Origin: an uncultured Prevotellaceae bacterium
GTDB lineage: Bacteria > Bacteroidota > Bacteroidia > Bacteroidales > Bacteroidaceae
Assembly (NCBI GenBank): GCA_946406585.1
Contig: CAMJLI010000063.1
Span: 1-10,454 of the forward strand
Length of the DNA stretch: 10,454 bases
Direction of reading: 5' to 3'
In this document: piece by piece, positions 1 to 6,403 of the stretch
Layout of the letters: every line of letters begins with the position of its first letter
Numbering within the stretch: position 1 is the stretch's first letter
Program-made: the position numbers and the translations under genes
Notes under the pieces: generated by a model
Databases searched by the model: none
Told to the model about the DNA's origin: nothing
What the model saw: only the letters and a program-made list of their open reading frames with translations

Positions 1-25
1 GCATCGGCATGGAGAAAGAGAAGTC

Positions 26-1363
26 CTATACGATGCCTTGAGCCATCATGGCATTGGCAACCTTCATGAAGCCGGCGATGTTGGCACCCTTCACGTAGTT
101 GATGTATCCGTTAGGCTCCTTGCCATATTTCACGCACTGTTCGTGAATGTTCGACATTATGCCGTGCAACTTGGCATCCACTTCCGCGCCGCTCCATGCC
201 AGGCGCATGGAGTTCTGCGTCATTTCCAATCCAGAAGTAGCCACACCACCAGCATTGACAGCCTTGCCAGGAGCGAACAGCTGTCCGGCAGCCACAAACT
301 TATCAACTGCCTCAGCAGTGCAGCCCATGTTCGACACCTCTGCCACGCAGAGAGTCTTGTTGGCAAGCAACTGGTCGGCATCGTCGCCGTTAAGTTCGTT
401 CTGTGTGGCGCATGGCAGTGCGATGTCCACTTTCACCTCCCAAGGCTTGCGGCCCTCGTAGAAGGTGGAACCCTCAAACTCTTCAGCATACGGAGCGCAA
501 ACGTCGTTGCCGCTGGCTCTCAGTTCCAGCATGTAGGCTATCTTCTCGTCGTCGAGACCGGCAGGGTCGTAGATGTATCCGTCAGGACCGGAGATTGTCA
601 CCACTTTGGCACCCAGTTCGGTAGCTTTCTTGGCGGCGCCCCATGCCACGTTGCCGAAACCGCTGATGGCCACCGTCTTGCCCTTGATGTCGATGCCGTG
701 GGTCTCAAGCATCTGGTTTACGAAATACAAGGCACCGAAGCCAGTGGCTTCAGGGCGCAAGATTGAGCCGCCCCATTCCAGTCCCTTGCCAGTGAGCACA
801 CCCTGATATTGGTGAGTCAGTTTCTTGTACATGCCGAAGAGGTAGCCTATCTCTCGTCCGCCCACGCCGATGTCGCCGGCGGGAACATCCATGTCGGGAC
901 CTATCACTTTGTGCAGCTCAAGCATGAACGCCTGGCAGAAACGCATCACCTCGGCATCGCTGCGACCACGGATGGAGAAGTCGCTGCCGCCCTTGCCACC
1001 GCCCATGGGCAGTGTGGTGAGCGCGTTCTTGAAGGTTTGCTCGAATCCAAGGAACTTCAGGATTGAGAGGTTGACAGACGGGTGGAACCTCAGTCCTCCC
1101 TTGTATGGGCCGATGGCGCTGTTGTATTGCACGCGGTAGCCCAAGTTGACATGCACCTCGCCCTTGTCGTCCACCCAAGGCACGCGGAACGTCAGTATGC
1201 GCTCCGGCTCCACAAGGCGCTCTATGATTTTTGCTTTTTCAAATTCAGGATGCTGGTTGTACACTTCCACAACCGATGTGAGCACTTCTCTTACGGCTTG
1301 CAGGTACTCAGATTCTCCTGGATGCTTCTGCTCCAGGGCACTCATGATTTTCTCAACTTCCAT
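26..1363 (-). CDS. gdhA: Glutamate dehydrogenase, hexameric type (NAD-type coenzyme residues)
   Basis: The 445-residue product is full length for the hexameric glutamate dehydrogenase family, which interconverts glutamate with 2-oxoglutarate plus ammonium in the cytoplasm. The substrate domain has GPYKGGLRF (K88), FKN (K112), PMGGGKGGSDF (K124) and PAGDIGVGGRE (D164), matching the catalytic lysines and aspartate of the family. The dinucleotide fold begins at SGFGNVAWG (about 234-242), and the C-terminal signature NAGGVATSGLEM is at 370-381. F236, P260 and D261 correspond, by recall of the alignment, to F238, P262 and D263 of the NAD-specific Clostridium symbiosum enzyme. I therefore infer NAD preference, although homologues are often labelled NADP-specific. 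The segment AEVSNMGCT (341-349) differs from the common AEGANMPTT. The ATG at 1363 lies about 40 nt below a good promoter, with no Shine-Dalgarno sequence, as usual in Bacteroidota. Family is certain; coenzyme use is inferred. Confidence 0.97.
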   Translation of the reverse strand: MEVEKIMSALEQKHPGESEYLQAVREVLTSVVEVYNQHPEFEKAKIIERLVEPERILTFRVPWVDDKGEVHVNLGYRVQYNSAIGPYKGGLRFHPSVNLSILKFLGFEQTFKNALTTLPMGGGKGGSDFSIRGRSDAEVMRFCQAFMLELHKVIGPDMDVPAGDIGVGGREIGYLFGMYKKLTHQYQGVLTGKGLEWGGSILRPEATGFGALYFVNQMLETHGIDIKGKTVAISGFGNVAWGAAKKATELGAKVVTISGPDGYIYDPAGLDDEKIAYMLELRASGNDVCAPYAEEFEGSTFYEGRKPWEVKVDIALPCATQNELNGDDADQLLANKTLCVAEVSNMGCTAEAVDKFVAAGQLFAPGKAVNAGGVATSGLEMTQNSMRLAWSGAEVDAKLHGIMSNIHEQCVKYGKEPNGYINYVKGANIAGFMKVANAMMAQGIV

Positions 1364-1411
1364 AGTAATTCGTTTTATAGGTTAATGTGTCGAATATGTC
1401 TTTAAGGCACG

Positions 1412-1443
1412 CAAATTTATTTAATTATTATGTAACTTCCAAA
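1412..1443 (-). promoter_or_regulatory. Bacteroidota-type promoter of gdhA
   Basis: On the minus strand TTTG (1443-1440) is followed after 20 nt by TAAATTTG (1419-1412). This matches the Bacteroides -33/-7 consensus TTTG-N19-21-TAnnTTTG. Transcription should start near 1406, leaving a leader of about 40 nt before the ATG at 1363. A short palindrome, AGGAAA-A-TTTCCT, lies just upstream of the -33 element at 1451-1463. Confidence 0.75.
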
Positions 1444-1495
1444 TAAAAGAAGGAAAATTTCCTACAAGAATTGTTTTTTGGTTACTGTTGTTGTT

Positions 1496-2284
1496 TCATG
1501 GGTGATGATATTGTCCCTTGTGCCGAGTGCGTCCACCATATTCTATGGCATGCGTGGGGCAGTGGTGATAGCACGCGAAGCATGAAATGCACCGCCTGTC
1601 GTGCATCCATTGTGGATGGTTGCCGCTGTCCAGCATCACGTTTGCCATCGGACAGCTTTTAACGCAAAGTCCGCAGCCGATGCATCGGTCTTGCACCACG
1701 TGGAACGGCTTGTCTGTAAGCAGCCATCTAACGAAAGCCCACCCCAGCAGTCGGCTGTTGGTCTTGGGCCAATGGCTGGTGTGAAGGAGGCGAACGTCGG
1801 TCTGGCGTTGACGGATGATGTCAGAATACCTTTTCAGGTCTTTCTCAGCTTGACTTAGCTTCCTCGCCTCGTTGTCGGCATTGTCCACATCCATGAAAGG
1901 CAGGCCCACATAGCTTTCGGGCATGATGAGCGAGAAGGCACAGTCGAACGACATCCCCGAAGCCGACAAGTCCTTTTCCGCGATCTCCACCGTCTCGCCG
2001 ATGTCGTCGCCGGCGGTGCACAGCATCCAGCAATACCTCCTCTTCTGTGAAGAGGAAGATGAACCTTTCCCATGCAACGATTGCATGAATTGCCTGACCG
2101 GCACGGGAGGCCTCCAGCCGTGCACGGGGAAGCAGAAGCCCAGTGTCTCGTCGTCGGAAAGGTCTGTTGGGCATTCCTTGCCTTGCAGCACATCAGCGAT
2201 GTTTACAAGACGTTCATCGAGCATCACCCCAATCTGGCGGGCAGCCCAGGCCGTGTTGCCGGTACATGAGAAATAATATATCAT
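1496..2284 (-). CDS. EFR1-type protein: flavodoxin-like domain plus two 4Fe-4S clusters
   Basis: The 262-residue product starts with a flavodoxin-type FMN loop, FSCTGNT at residues 5-11 directly after MIYY, so M1 must be the start. It ends with two ferredoxin motifs: C201-x2-C204-x2-C207-x3-C211-P and C232-x2-C235-x2-C238-x3-C242-P, each expected to bind a 4Fe-4S cluster. This is the architecture of the EFR1 family (flavodoxin domain fused to a 2[4Fe-4S] ferredoxin), common in anaerobes and presumed to carry electrons in the cytoplasm. Partners and substrate are unknown. A serine run followed by basic residues (75-83) sits between the flavodoxin strands and looks like a low-complexity insertion. 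The gene is on the same strand as gdhA but separated by 132 nt containing a promoter, so the two are probably not one unit. The ATG is only 4 nt below its own -7 box. Confidence 0.9.
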   Translation of the reverse strand: MIYYFSCTGNTAWAARQIGVMLDERLVNIADVLQGKECPTDLSDDETLGFCFPVHGWRPPVPVRQFMQSLHGKGSSSSSQKRRYCWMLCTAGDDIGETVEIAEKDLSASGMSFDCAFSLIMPESYVGLPFMDVDNADNEARKLSQAEKDLKRYSDIIRQRQTDVRLLHTSHWPKTNSRLLGWAFVRWLLTDKPFHVVQDRCIGCGLCVKSCPMANVMLDSGNHPQWMHDRRCISCFACYHHCPTHAIEYGGRTRHKGQYHHP

Positions 2285-2288
2285 GTTG

Positions 2289-2319
2289 CAAAAATAATAC
2301 TATTTTGAATCTTGCCAAA
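2289..2319 (-). promoter_or_regulatory. Promoter of the EFR1 gene, abutting its ATG
   Basis: On the minus strand TTTG (2319-2316) is followed after 19 nt by TATTTTTG (2296-2289), an exact TAnnTTTG match. Only CAAC separates the -7 box from the ATG at 2284, so transcription would begin at or next to the start codon. This suggests a leaderless or nearly leaderless mRNA. Confidence 0.65.
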
Positions 2320-2336
2320 GTGTTTCTTCTACTTAC

Positions 2337-2367
2337 TTGCAAAAGTCATCAAAAAAGGCTATTTTTG
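2337..2367 (+). promoter_or_regulatory. Promoter of the receiver/PEP-synthase-like gene
   Basis: TTG (2337-2339) is followed after 20 nt by TATTTTTG (2360-2367), matching the Bacteroidota -33/-7 pattern. Transcription should start near 2372, about 20 nt before the ATG at 2393. The ATG at 2312 lies upstream of this promoter, which argues for the shorter reading frame. The promoter is divergent from the EFR1 promoter; their -33 elements are 17 nt apart. Confidence 0.65.
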
Positions 2368-2392
2368 CAGTCGCAACATTACAACAAGCTTC

Positions 2393-5359
2393 ATGGACAA
2401 CATCATACCGCAAGAGTGGACCAAATTCTATCTGAAAGATGTGTCGTTCGTCAACATCATGACGCACCGCATCTTCAACGTGCTAATAGTCGCCAATCCA
2501 TACGACGCCTTCATGCTCGAGGATGACGGGCGCGTGGATGAGAAAATCTTCGACGAATACATGCAGTTGGGCATGCGCTATCCGCCATCGTTCACGCAAG
2601 TATGCACCACCGAGGAGGCGCGCAGGGTGCTTTCCGACATGGCCATCGACCTTGTGATATGCATGCCCGGCAATGCCGACAATGACGCCTTCAGCGTGGC
2701 ACGTGACATCAAGGCAGAGTTCCCGAATCTGCCATGTGTGGTGCTCACACCCTTCTCGCATGGCATCACCAGGAGGATTCAGGACGAGGACATGTCCATC
2801 TTCGACTACGTGTTCTGCTGGCTTGGCGACACGAACCTCATTCTCTCCATCATCAAGCTGCTTGAGGACAAGATGAACATCGAGCACGACGTGGAGGAGG
2901 CGGGAGTGCAGATGATATTGCTCGTGGAAGACAACATCAGGTTCTATTCCTCGGTGCTTCCCAACCTCTACAGCTACATACTTCTCCAGAGCCAGCGGTT
3001 CTCCACCGAGGCGCTCAACCCGCATACGGCGGCACAGCGAAAGCGCGGCAGGCCAAAGGTGCTCCTTGCGAGGACCTACGAGGAAGCCATGGCATATTAT
3101 GAGAAATATGCCGAGAACACTCAAGGCATCATCAGCGACGTGAGATTTCCGAAGGATGGCGTGAAGGACCCCGAAGCCGGGTTCAAGTTGCTCAGGGAGA
3201 TACGCCGCCGCGACGAGTTCGTCCCGCTCATCATGCAAAGTGCGGAAAGCATAAACGAGGAGAAGGCAAGAGCCGAGGGCTTCCATTATGTAGACAAGAA
3301 CTCGAAGAAGATGAACATCGACCTGCGCAACCTGCTTGCGGAGCATTTGGGATTTGGCGACTTCATCTTCCGCGACCCTGCCACCAAGCACGAGGTGATG
3401 AGGGTGAGAAGTCTGAAGGAGTTGCAGGACAACATCTTCAACATACCCAACGACTCGATGCTCTACCACATTTCTCGCAACCATGTGAGCCGGTGGCTTT
3501 GCGCCAGGGCGATATTCCCCGTGTCGCAGTTCTTGAAGCACGTCACATGGCACAAGTTGAAGGATGTGGATGCCCACAGGCAGATAATCTTCGACGCCAT
3601 TGTGAAATACCGCAAGATGAAGAATGTGGGCGTGGTGGCGGTCTTCGACCGTGGGAAATACGACCGCTATGCACACTTTGCGCGCATAGGTGAAGGCTCG
3701 CTTGGAGGCAAGGGCAGAGGACTGGCCTTCCTCGACAACATCATAAAGCGCCATCCGGAGTTCAATGCTTTCGACAATGCTTCGGTGGCAATCCCCAAGA
3801 CGGTGGTGCTGTGCACCGACATTTTCGACGAGTTCATGGATGCCAACAATCTTTACCAGATAGCATTGAGCGACTTGGACGACGATGCCATATTGAAGCA
3901 TTTCCTGAAGGCACAGTTGCCCGACAAACTCATAGCCGACTTCTTCACCTTCTTCGAGGCCACCAAGTGCCCCATCGCCGTGAGGTCGTCGTCGCTGCTG
4001 GAGGATGCCCATTACCAACCTTTTGCCGGCATCTATTCCACCTACATGGTTCCCTACATGGACGACAAGTATGAGATGCTGCGTATGCTGGCTTGTGCCA
4101 TCAAGGGCGTTTATGCCTCTGTGTTCTATCGCGATTCCAAGGCATACATGACCGCCACGAGCAATGTCATCGACTCTGAGAAGATGGCTGTCATTCTGCA
4201 AGAGGTGGTGGGTACGACCTACGGCACCCATTTCTATCCCAATATCAGTGGCGTGTTGCGTTCGCTGAACTATTACCCCATTGGCGACGAGAAGGCAGAG
4301 GATGGCATAGCCAACCTGGCGCTCGGTCTTGGCAAGTACATCGTAGATGGCGGGCAGACGCTCCGTGTCAGTCCGTACCATCCACATCAGGTGCTGCAGA
4401 CCAGTGAGATGGATATTGCGCTGAAGGAAACGCAAACAAAGTTCTATGCCCTCGACATGCAGAACGCCGGTGATGACTTCAAGGTGGACGATGGGTTCAA
4501 CATATTGAAGCTGAGGGTCAAGGAAGCCGACAAGGACAATTCGCTGCAGTTCATAGCATCCACATACGACCCCTACGACCAAATCATACGCGACGGCATC
4601 TACGAGGGAGGCAGGAAGGTCATCTCCTTCGCCGGACTGTTGCAGCATGGTGTCCTCCCGTTCCCTGAAATCATGCAGATGGCCATGCGTTATGGTGCCG
4701 AGGGCATGCACCGCCCGGTGGAGATAGAGTTTGCCTGCAACATCCGCGACATGAAGATTCTCGATTTCTATCTCCTGCAGATAAGGCCCATTGTCGATTC
4801 CAAGCAGATGCTGGAGACCGACCTTTGCACCATACCCGACGACGATTGCCTGCTGCGCTCCCACATGTCGCTGGGTCACGGCATTAGCGAGGAGGTGCGC
4901 GATTTGGTGTATGTGAAGACCGACGACAACTTCACGGCATCCAACAACCCTGCGATAGCGTCGGAGATAGAGAAGATCAACCGCAAGTTCCTGGCTGAAG
5001 GCGGCAACTATGTGCTTGTAGGCCCAGGCAGATGGGGGTCGAGCGACTATTGGTTGGGCATCCCCGTGAAGTGGCCTCATATCAGTGCGGCGAAACTAAT
5101 CGTGGAGGTGGGGTTGAAGAATTACAGGATAGACCCCAGCCAGGGCACCCACTTCTTCCAGAACCTCACCAGCTTCGGTGTGGGATATTTCACCATCAAC
5201 ACGTTTACGGGCAATGGAATATGGCGCAAGGAGGTGCTTGATGCCATGCCGGCTGTTGAGGAAACCGATCATGTGCGTCATGTGAGATTCGAAAAGCCAC
5301 TCTGCATCATGATGGATGGCAAGAAGCAGGAAGGACTGGTAAAGATGCCGCAAGTGTGA
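2393..5359 (+). CDS. Tandem receiver domains fused to a PPDK/PEP-synthase-type ATP-binding domain
   Basis: The product is 988 residues from the ATG at 2393; the frame is open to 2312 but that start precedes the promoter. Residues about 27-160 look like a degenerate receiver: the hydrophobic strands are present, but a methionine (M91) replaces the phospho-acceptor. Residues about 173-318 form an intact-looking receiver with the acidic pair E179-D180 in LLVEDN, acceptor D249 in ISDVRFP and K302. From about 435 comes a PPDK N-terminal type nucleotide-binding domain: GSLGGKGRGLAFL (435-447), AVRSSSLLEDA (529-539, R531), FAGIYST (544-550) and the closing FYLLQIRP (792-799). The His phosphotransfer domain (GGxTxHAA) and C-terminal TIM barrel of true PEP synthases are absent. 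Instead there are about 190 residues with GPGRWGSSDYWLG (877-889) and SQGTHFFQNLTSFGVGYF (916-933). It is usually labelled PEP synthase or PEP/pyruvate-binding protein; a regulated phosphotransferase or kinase seems more likely. The gene stands alone, with a hairpin terminator about 120 nt downstream. Confidence 0.85.
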   Translation: MDNIIPQEWTKFYLKDVSFVNIMTHRIFNVLIVANPYDAFMLEDDGRVDEKIFDEYMQLGMRYPPSFTQVCTTEEARRVLSDMAIDLVICMPGNADNDAFSVARDIKAEFPNLPCVVLTPFSHGITRRIQDEDMSIFDYVFCWLGDTNLILSIIKLLEDKMNIEHDVEEAGVQMILLVEDNIRFYSSVLPNLYSYILLQSQRFSTEALNPHTAAQRKRGRPKVLLARTYEEAMAYYEKYAENTQGIISDVRFPKDGVKDPEAGFKLLREIRRRDEFVPLIMQSAESINEEKARAEGFHYVDKNSKKMNIDLRNLLAEHLGFGDFIFRDPATKHEVMRVRSLKELQDNIFNIPNDSMLYHISRNHVSRWLCARAIFPVSQFLKHVTWHKLKDVDAHRQIIFDAIVKYRKMKNVGVVAVFDRGKYDRYAHFARIGEGSLGGKGRGLAFLDNIIKRHPEFNAFDNASVAIPKTVVLCTDIFDEFMDANNLYQIALSDLDDDAILKHFLKAQLPDKLIADFFTFFEATKCPIAVRSSSLLEDAHYQPFAGIYSTYMVPYMDDKYEMLRMLACAIKGVYASVFYRDSKAYMTATSNVIDSEKMAVILQEVVGTTYGTHFYPNISGVLRSLNYYPIGDEKAEDGIANLALGLGKYIVDGGQTLRVSPYHPHQVLQTSEMDIALKETQTKFYALDMQNAGDDFKVDDGFNILKLRVKEADKDNSLQFIASTYDPYDQIIRDGIYEGGRKVISFAGLLQHGVLPFPEIMQMAMRYGAEGMHRPVEIEFACNIRDMKILDFYLLQIRPIVDSKQMLETDLCTIPDDDCLLRSHMSLGHGISEEVRDLVYVKTDDNFTASNNPAIASEIEKINRKFLAEGGNYVLVGPGRWGSSDYWLGIPVKWPHISAAKLIVEVGLKNYRIDPSQGTHFFQNLTSFGVGYFTINTFTGNGIWRKEVLDAMPAVEETDHVRHVRFEKPLCIMMDGKKQEGLVKMPQV

Positions 5360-5471
5360 CATTGTCATGCCAAAAAATGAAAATTTATTCGGTTTTTCAT
5401 GTTGTTTGCGGACACAAATAATTGATTTATATCAAGAATTTGCCTTTTTGTGACGATTTTAAATAAAATAA

Positions 5472-5503
5472 TTTGCAAGACACGGTGCAAAGGCTTAACT
5501 TTG
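5472..5503 (+). promoter_or_regulatory. Strong Bacteroidota-type promoter for a small RNA
   Basis: TTTG (5472-5475) is followed after 20 nt by TAACTTTG (5496-5503), a perfect match to TTTG-N20-TAnnTTTG. Transcription is predicted to start near 5508-5510. No plus-strand open reading frame of interest begins before the terminator at 5547-5571. The -7 box sits in the loop and right arm of a 13-bp inverted repeat. Confidence 0.7.
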
Positions 5504-5515
5504 CATCGTGTTTTT
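5480..5515 (+). terminator. Long hairpin plus T5, possible terminator of the upstream gene
   Basis: A 13-bp stem (5480-5492 with 5499-5511, one G-U pair, loop GCTTAA) runs into TTTTT (5511-5515). Read from the long gene ending at 5359, it resembles an intrinsic terminator. The same DNA holds the -7 box of a promoter, so the symmetry may instead, or also, serve at DNA level. Confidence 0.5.
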
Positions 5516-5571
5516 CATAGTATTAGATTTAAGGTTAACAAAGGTTGGAGTACGGCGGTACTCCTTTTTTT
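5509..5571 (+). ncRNA. Predicted small RNA of about 60 nt
   Basis: This is the segment between a consensus promoter (5472-5503) and an intrinsic terminator (5547-5571). The transcript would have about 38 nt of AT-rich, weakly structured sequence containing ATTAGATTTAAGGTTAACAA (5522-5541), then a GC-rich terminal hairpin and a U tract. It contains no ATG, so it is not an obvious leader peptide, and the next gene downstream is on the opposite strand, so it is not a leader of that gene. I have a weak, unverified impression that this AT-rich core recurs in Bacteroidales intergenic regions, but I cannot name an Rfam family. Function unknown; the 5' end is uncertain by a few bases. Confidence 0.55.
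5547..5571 (+). terminator. Intrinsic terminator of the small RNA
   Basis: GGAGTAC (5547-5553), loop GGCG and GTACTCC (5558-5564) form a perfect 7-bp stem followed directly by seven T (5565-5571). It lacks a T tract on the minus strand, so it should not stop the converging RDD-family gene that ends at 5597. Confidence 0.85.
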
Positions 5572-5596
5572 ATGTCCTTTCGTTTTCTTGCTGTGG

Positions 5597-6322
5597 TCAC
5601 ACCACCTTTGTGGCGTAATAATTGAAATCGTTGAACAGCGTGCTGACAAACCGTTCCGGATTCCCATCCTTGGCCTTTATGCCAAGCATGTCTTCAAGTT
5701 TCGTTGCCAATTTCTGCAGATACTCTTCGCGCTCGCTGCCGTCGTATTCGAAAAGGATGCGTCGCATCACCTCCATCTGCCTAACGCTGAGGTTGGAAGC
5801 CTCCGGATATGTGGGATTGTAGCCCTTCATAGCGAACGACATGTTTTGCAGGATATGTGGCACGTCGTACGACGACACCCGCACCACGGCAGTGCCTGCG
5901 GCAATGTCGCCTATGCGCTGGCTGTTTTTGTTGAAGATGGCGAAAACGATGCCCAGGCCAGTAGGGATTTCCACCAACAGCAAGGTCCATCTGAGCATGA
6001 AGGCTCTGAAAGGAGGTCGAGAACCGTCAAGGCACACCACCCTGATTTTCATGATTTTCTTTCCAAGGGTTTGTCCGTTGAAGAAATATTCCGTCCACAA
6101 GGGATAGGAAAGGAACAAGGCTATAGTTGCATAAGCAATGATGTCTTTCAAGTCGCGGTGATCGTAAAAGAAATCAGAGTTGTTCAGCATCGTCATCATT
6201 AGTGTCACCGTGAAAAAAATGATGAAGCAATCGAAGCCGAAGGCAATGATTCTCTGCAAGATGGTGGCTGCAGTCTGATGAATGCACACATGCTGGCAAG
6301 TAATGAAAGTGGTCTGAGCCAT
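5597..6322 (-). CDS. RDD family integral membrane protein
   Basis: The product is 241 residues from the ATG at 6322. An in-frame TTG at 6346 falls inside the proposed promoter -7 box and is rejected. RDD signatures are visible: QRIIAFGFDCFII (23-35, with R24 and D31), GQTLGKKIMKIRVV (83-96) and QRIGDIAAGTAVVR (135-148). Hydrophobic segments near 27-46, 60-76 and 108-130 fit three membrane helices, followed by a soluble, charged C-terminal tail of about 90 residues. RDD proteins are poorly characterised; some have been linked to ion exchange or transport, but nothing here shows a substrate. In Bacteroidota an RDD gene commonly sits divergently beside a SpoIIM/DUF4129/DUF4350/MoxR operon, as here, which suggests a shared membrane-associated function. 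Confidence 0.88.
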   Translation of the reverse strand: MAQTTFITCQHVCIHQTAATILQRIIAFGFDCFIIFFTVTLMMTMLNNSDFFYDHRDLKDIIAYATIALFLSYPLWTEYFFNGQTLGKKIMKIRVVCLDGSRPPFRAFMLRWTLLLVEIPTGLGIVFAIFNKNSQRIGDIAAGTAVVRVSSYDVPHILQNMSFAMKGYNPTYPEASNLSVRQMEVMRRILFEYDGSEREEYLQKLATKLEDMLGIKAKDGNPERFVSTLFNDFNYYATKVV

Positions 6323-6339
6323 AAGGTTGTGATTGATTT

Positions 6340-6372
6340 TTTGCAAAAGTATAAAAAATATTTATATATTTG
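6340..6372 (+). promoter_or_regulatory. Promoter of the SpoIIM-MoxR operon
   Basis: TTTG (6340-6343) is followed after 21 nt by TATATTTG (6365-6372). Transcription should start near 6377, about 27 nt before the ATG at 6404. The frame is open upstream to an ATG at 6278, but that codon is upstream of the promoter and inside the RDD gene's 5' end, so it is unlikely to be used. Confidence 0.65.
6344..6351 (-). promoter_or_regulatory. Candidate -7 element for the RDD gene
   Basis: TACTTTTG on the minus strand matches TAnnTTTG and lies 21 nt before the ATG at 6322. No convincing TTTG is found 19-21 nt further upstream, so the -33 element is weak or absent. The site directly touches the -33 TTTG (6340-6343) of the opposing operon promoter. 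Confidence 0.45.
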
Positions 6373-6403
6373 CATCCTGAAACCAGAAAACTCCACATAT
6401 CAC

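Noticed and set aside
38..766. 242-codon open frame on the plus strand opposite glutamate dehydrogenase
   Set aside because: It is antisense to a well-conserved enzyme, has no motif and no promoter.
1364..1495. Possible intrinsic terminator for the EFR1 gene in the gap before gdhA
   Set aside because: No stable hairpin followed by a T run on the minus strand was found; the only symmetry is the short palindrome at 1451-1463.
2312..2392. N-terminal extension of the receiver/PPDK-like protein from the ATG at 2312
   Set aside because: The likely promoter (2337-2367) lies inside this stretch, so those 27 codons would not be transcribed; the encoded residues look non-conserved.
2483..5080. Very long open frame (865 codons) on the minus strand
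   Set aside because: It lies wholly antisense to the receiver/PPDK-like gene, has no recognisable domain, and its composition (rich in His, Val and Leu) is that of a reverse-strand shadow of a GC-biased third-position gene.
5377..5400. Hairpin ATGAAAA/TTTTCAT just after the receiver/PPDK-like gene
   Set aside because: It is purely AT-rich with one G-C pair, has a 10-nt loop and no T tract after it; too weak to call a terminator.
5450..6202. 250-codon open frame on the plus strand
   Set aside because: It runs through the hairpin, the small RNA terminator and the antisense of the RDD gene. Its product matches no family I recognise.
6278..6403. 42-residue N-terminal extension of the SpoIIM-like protein
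   Set aside because: It overlaps the 5' end of the divergent RDD gene and the promoters between them; the ATG at 6404 fits the family and the promoter.
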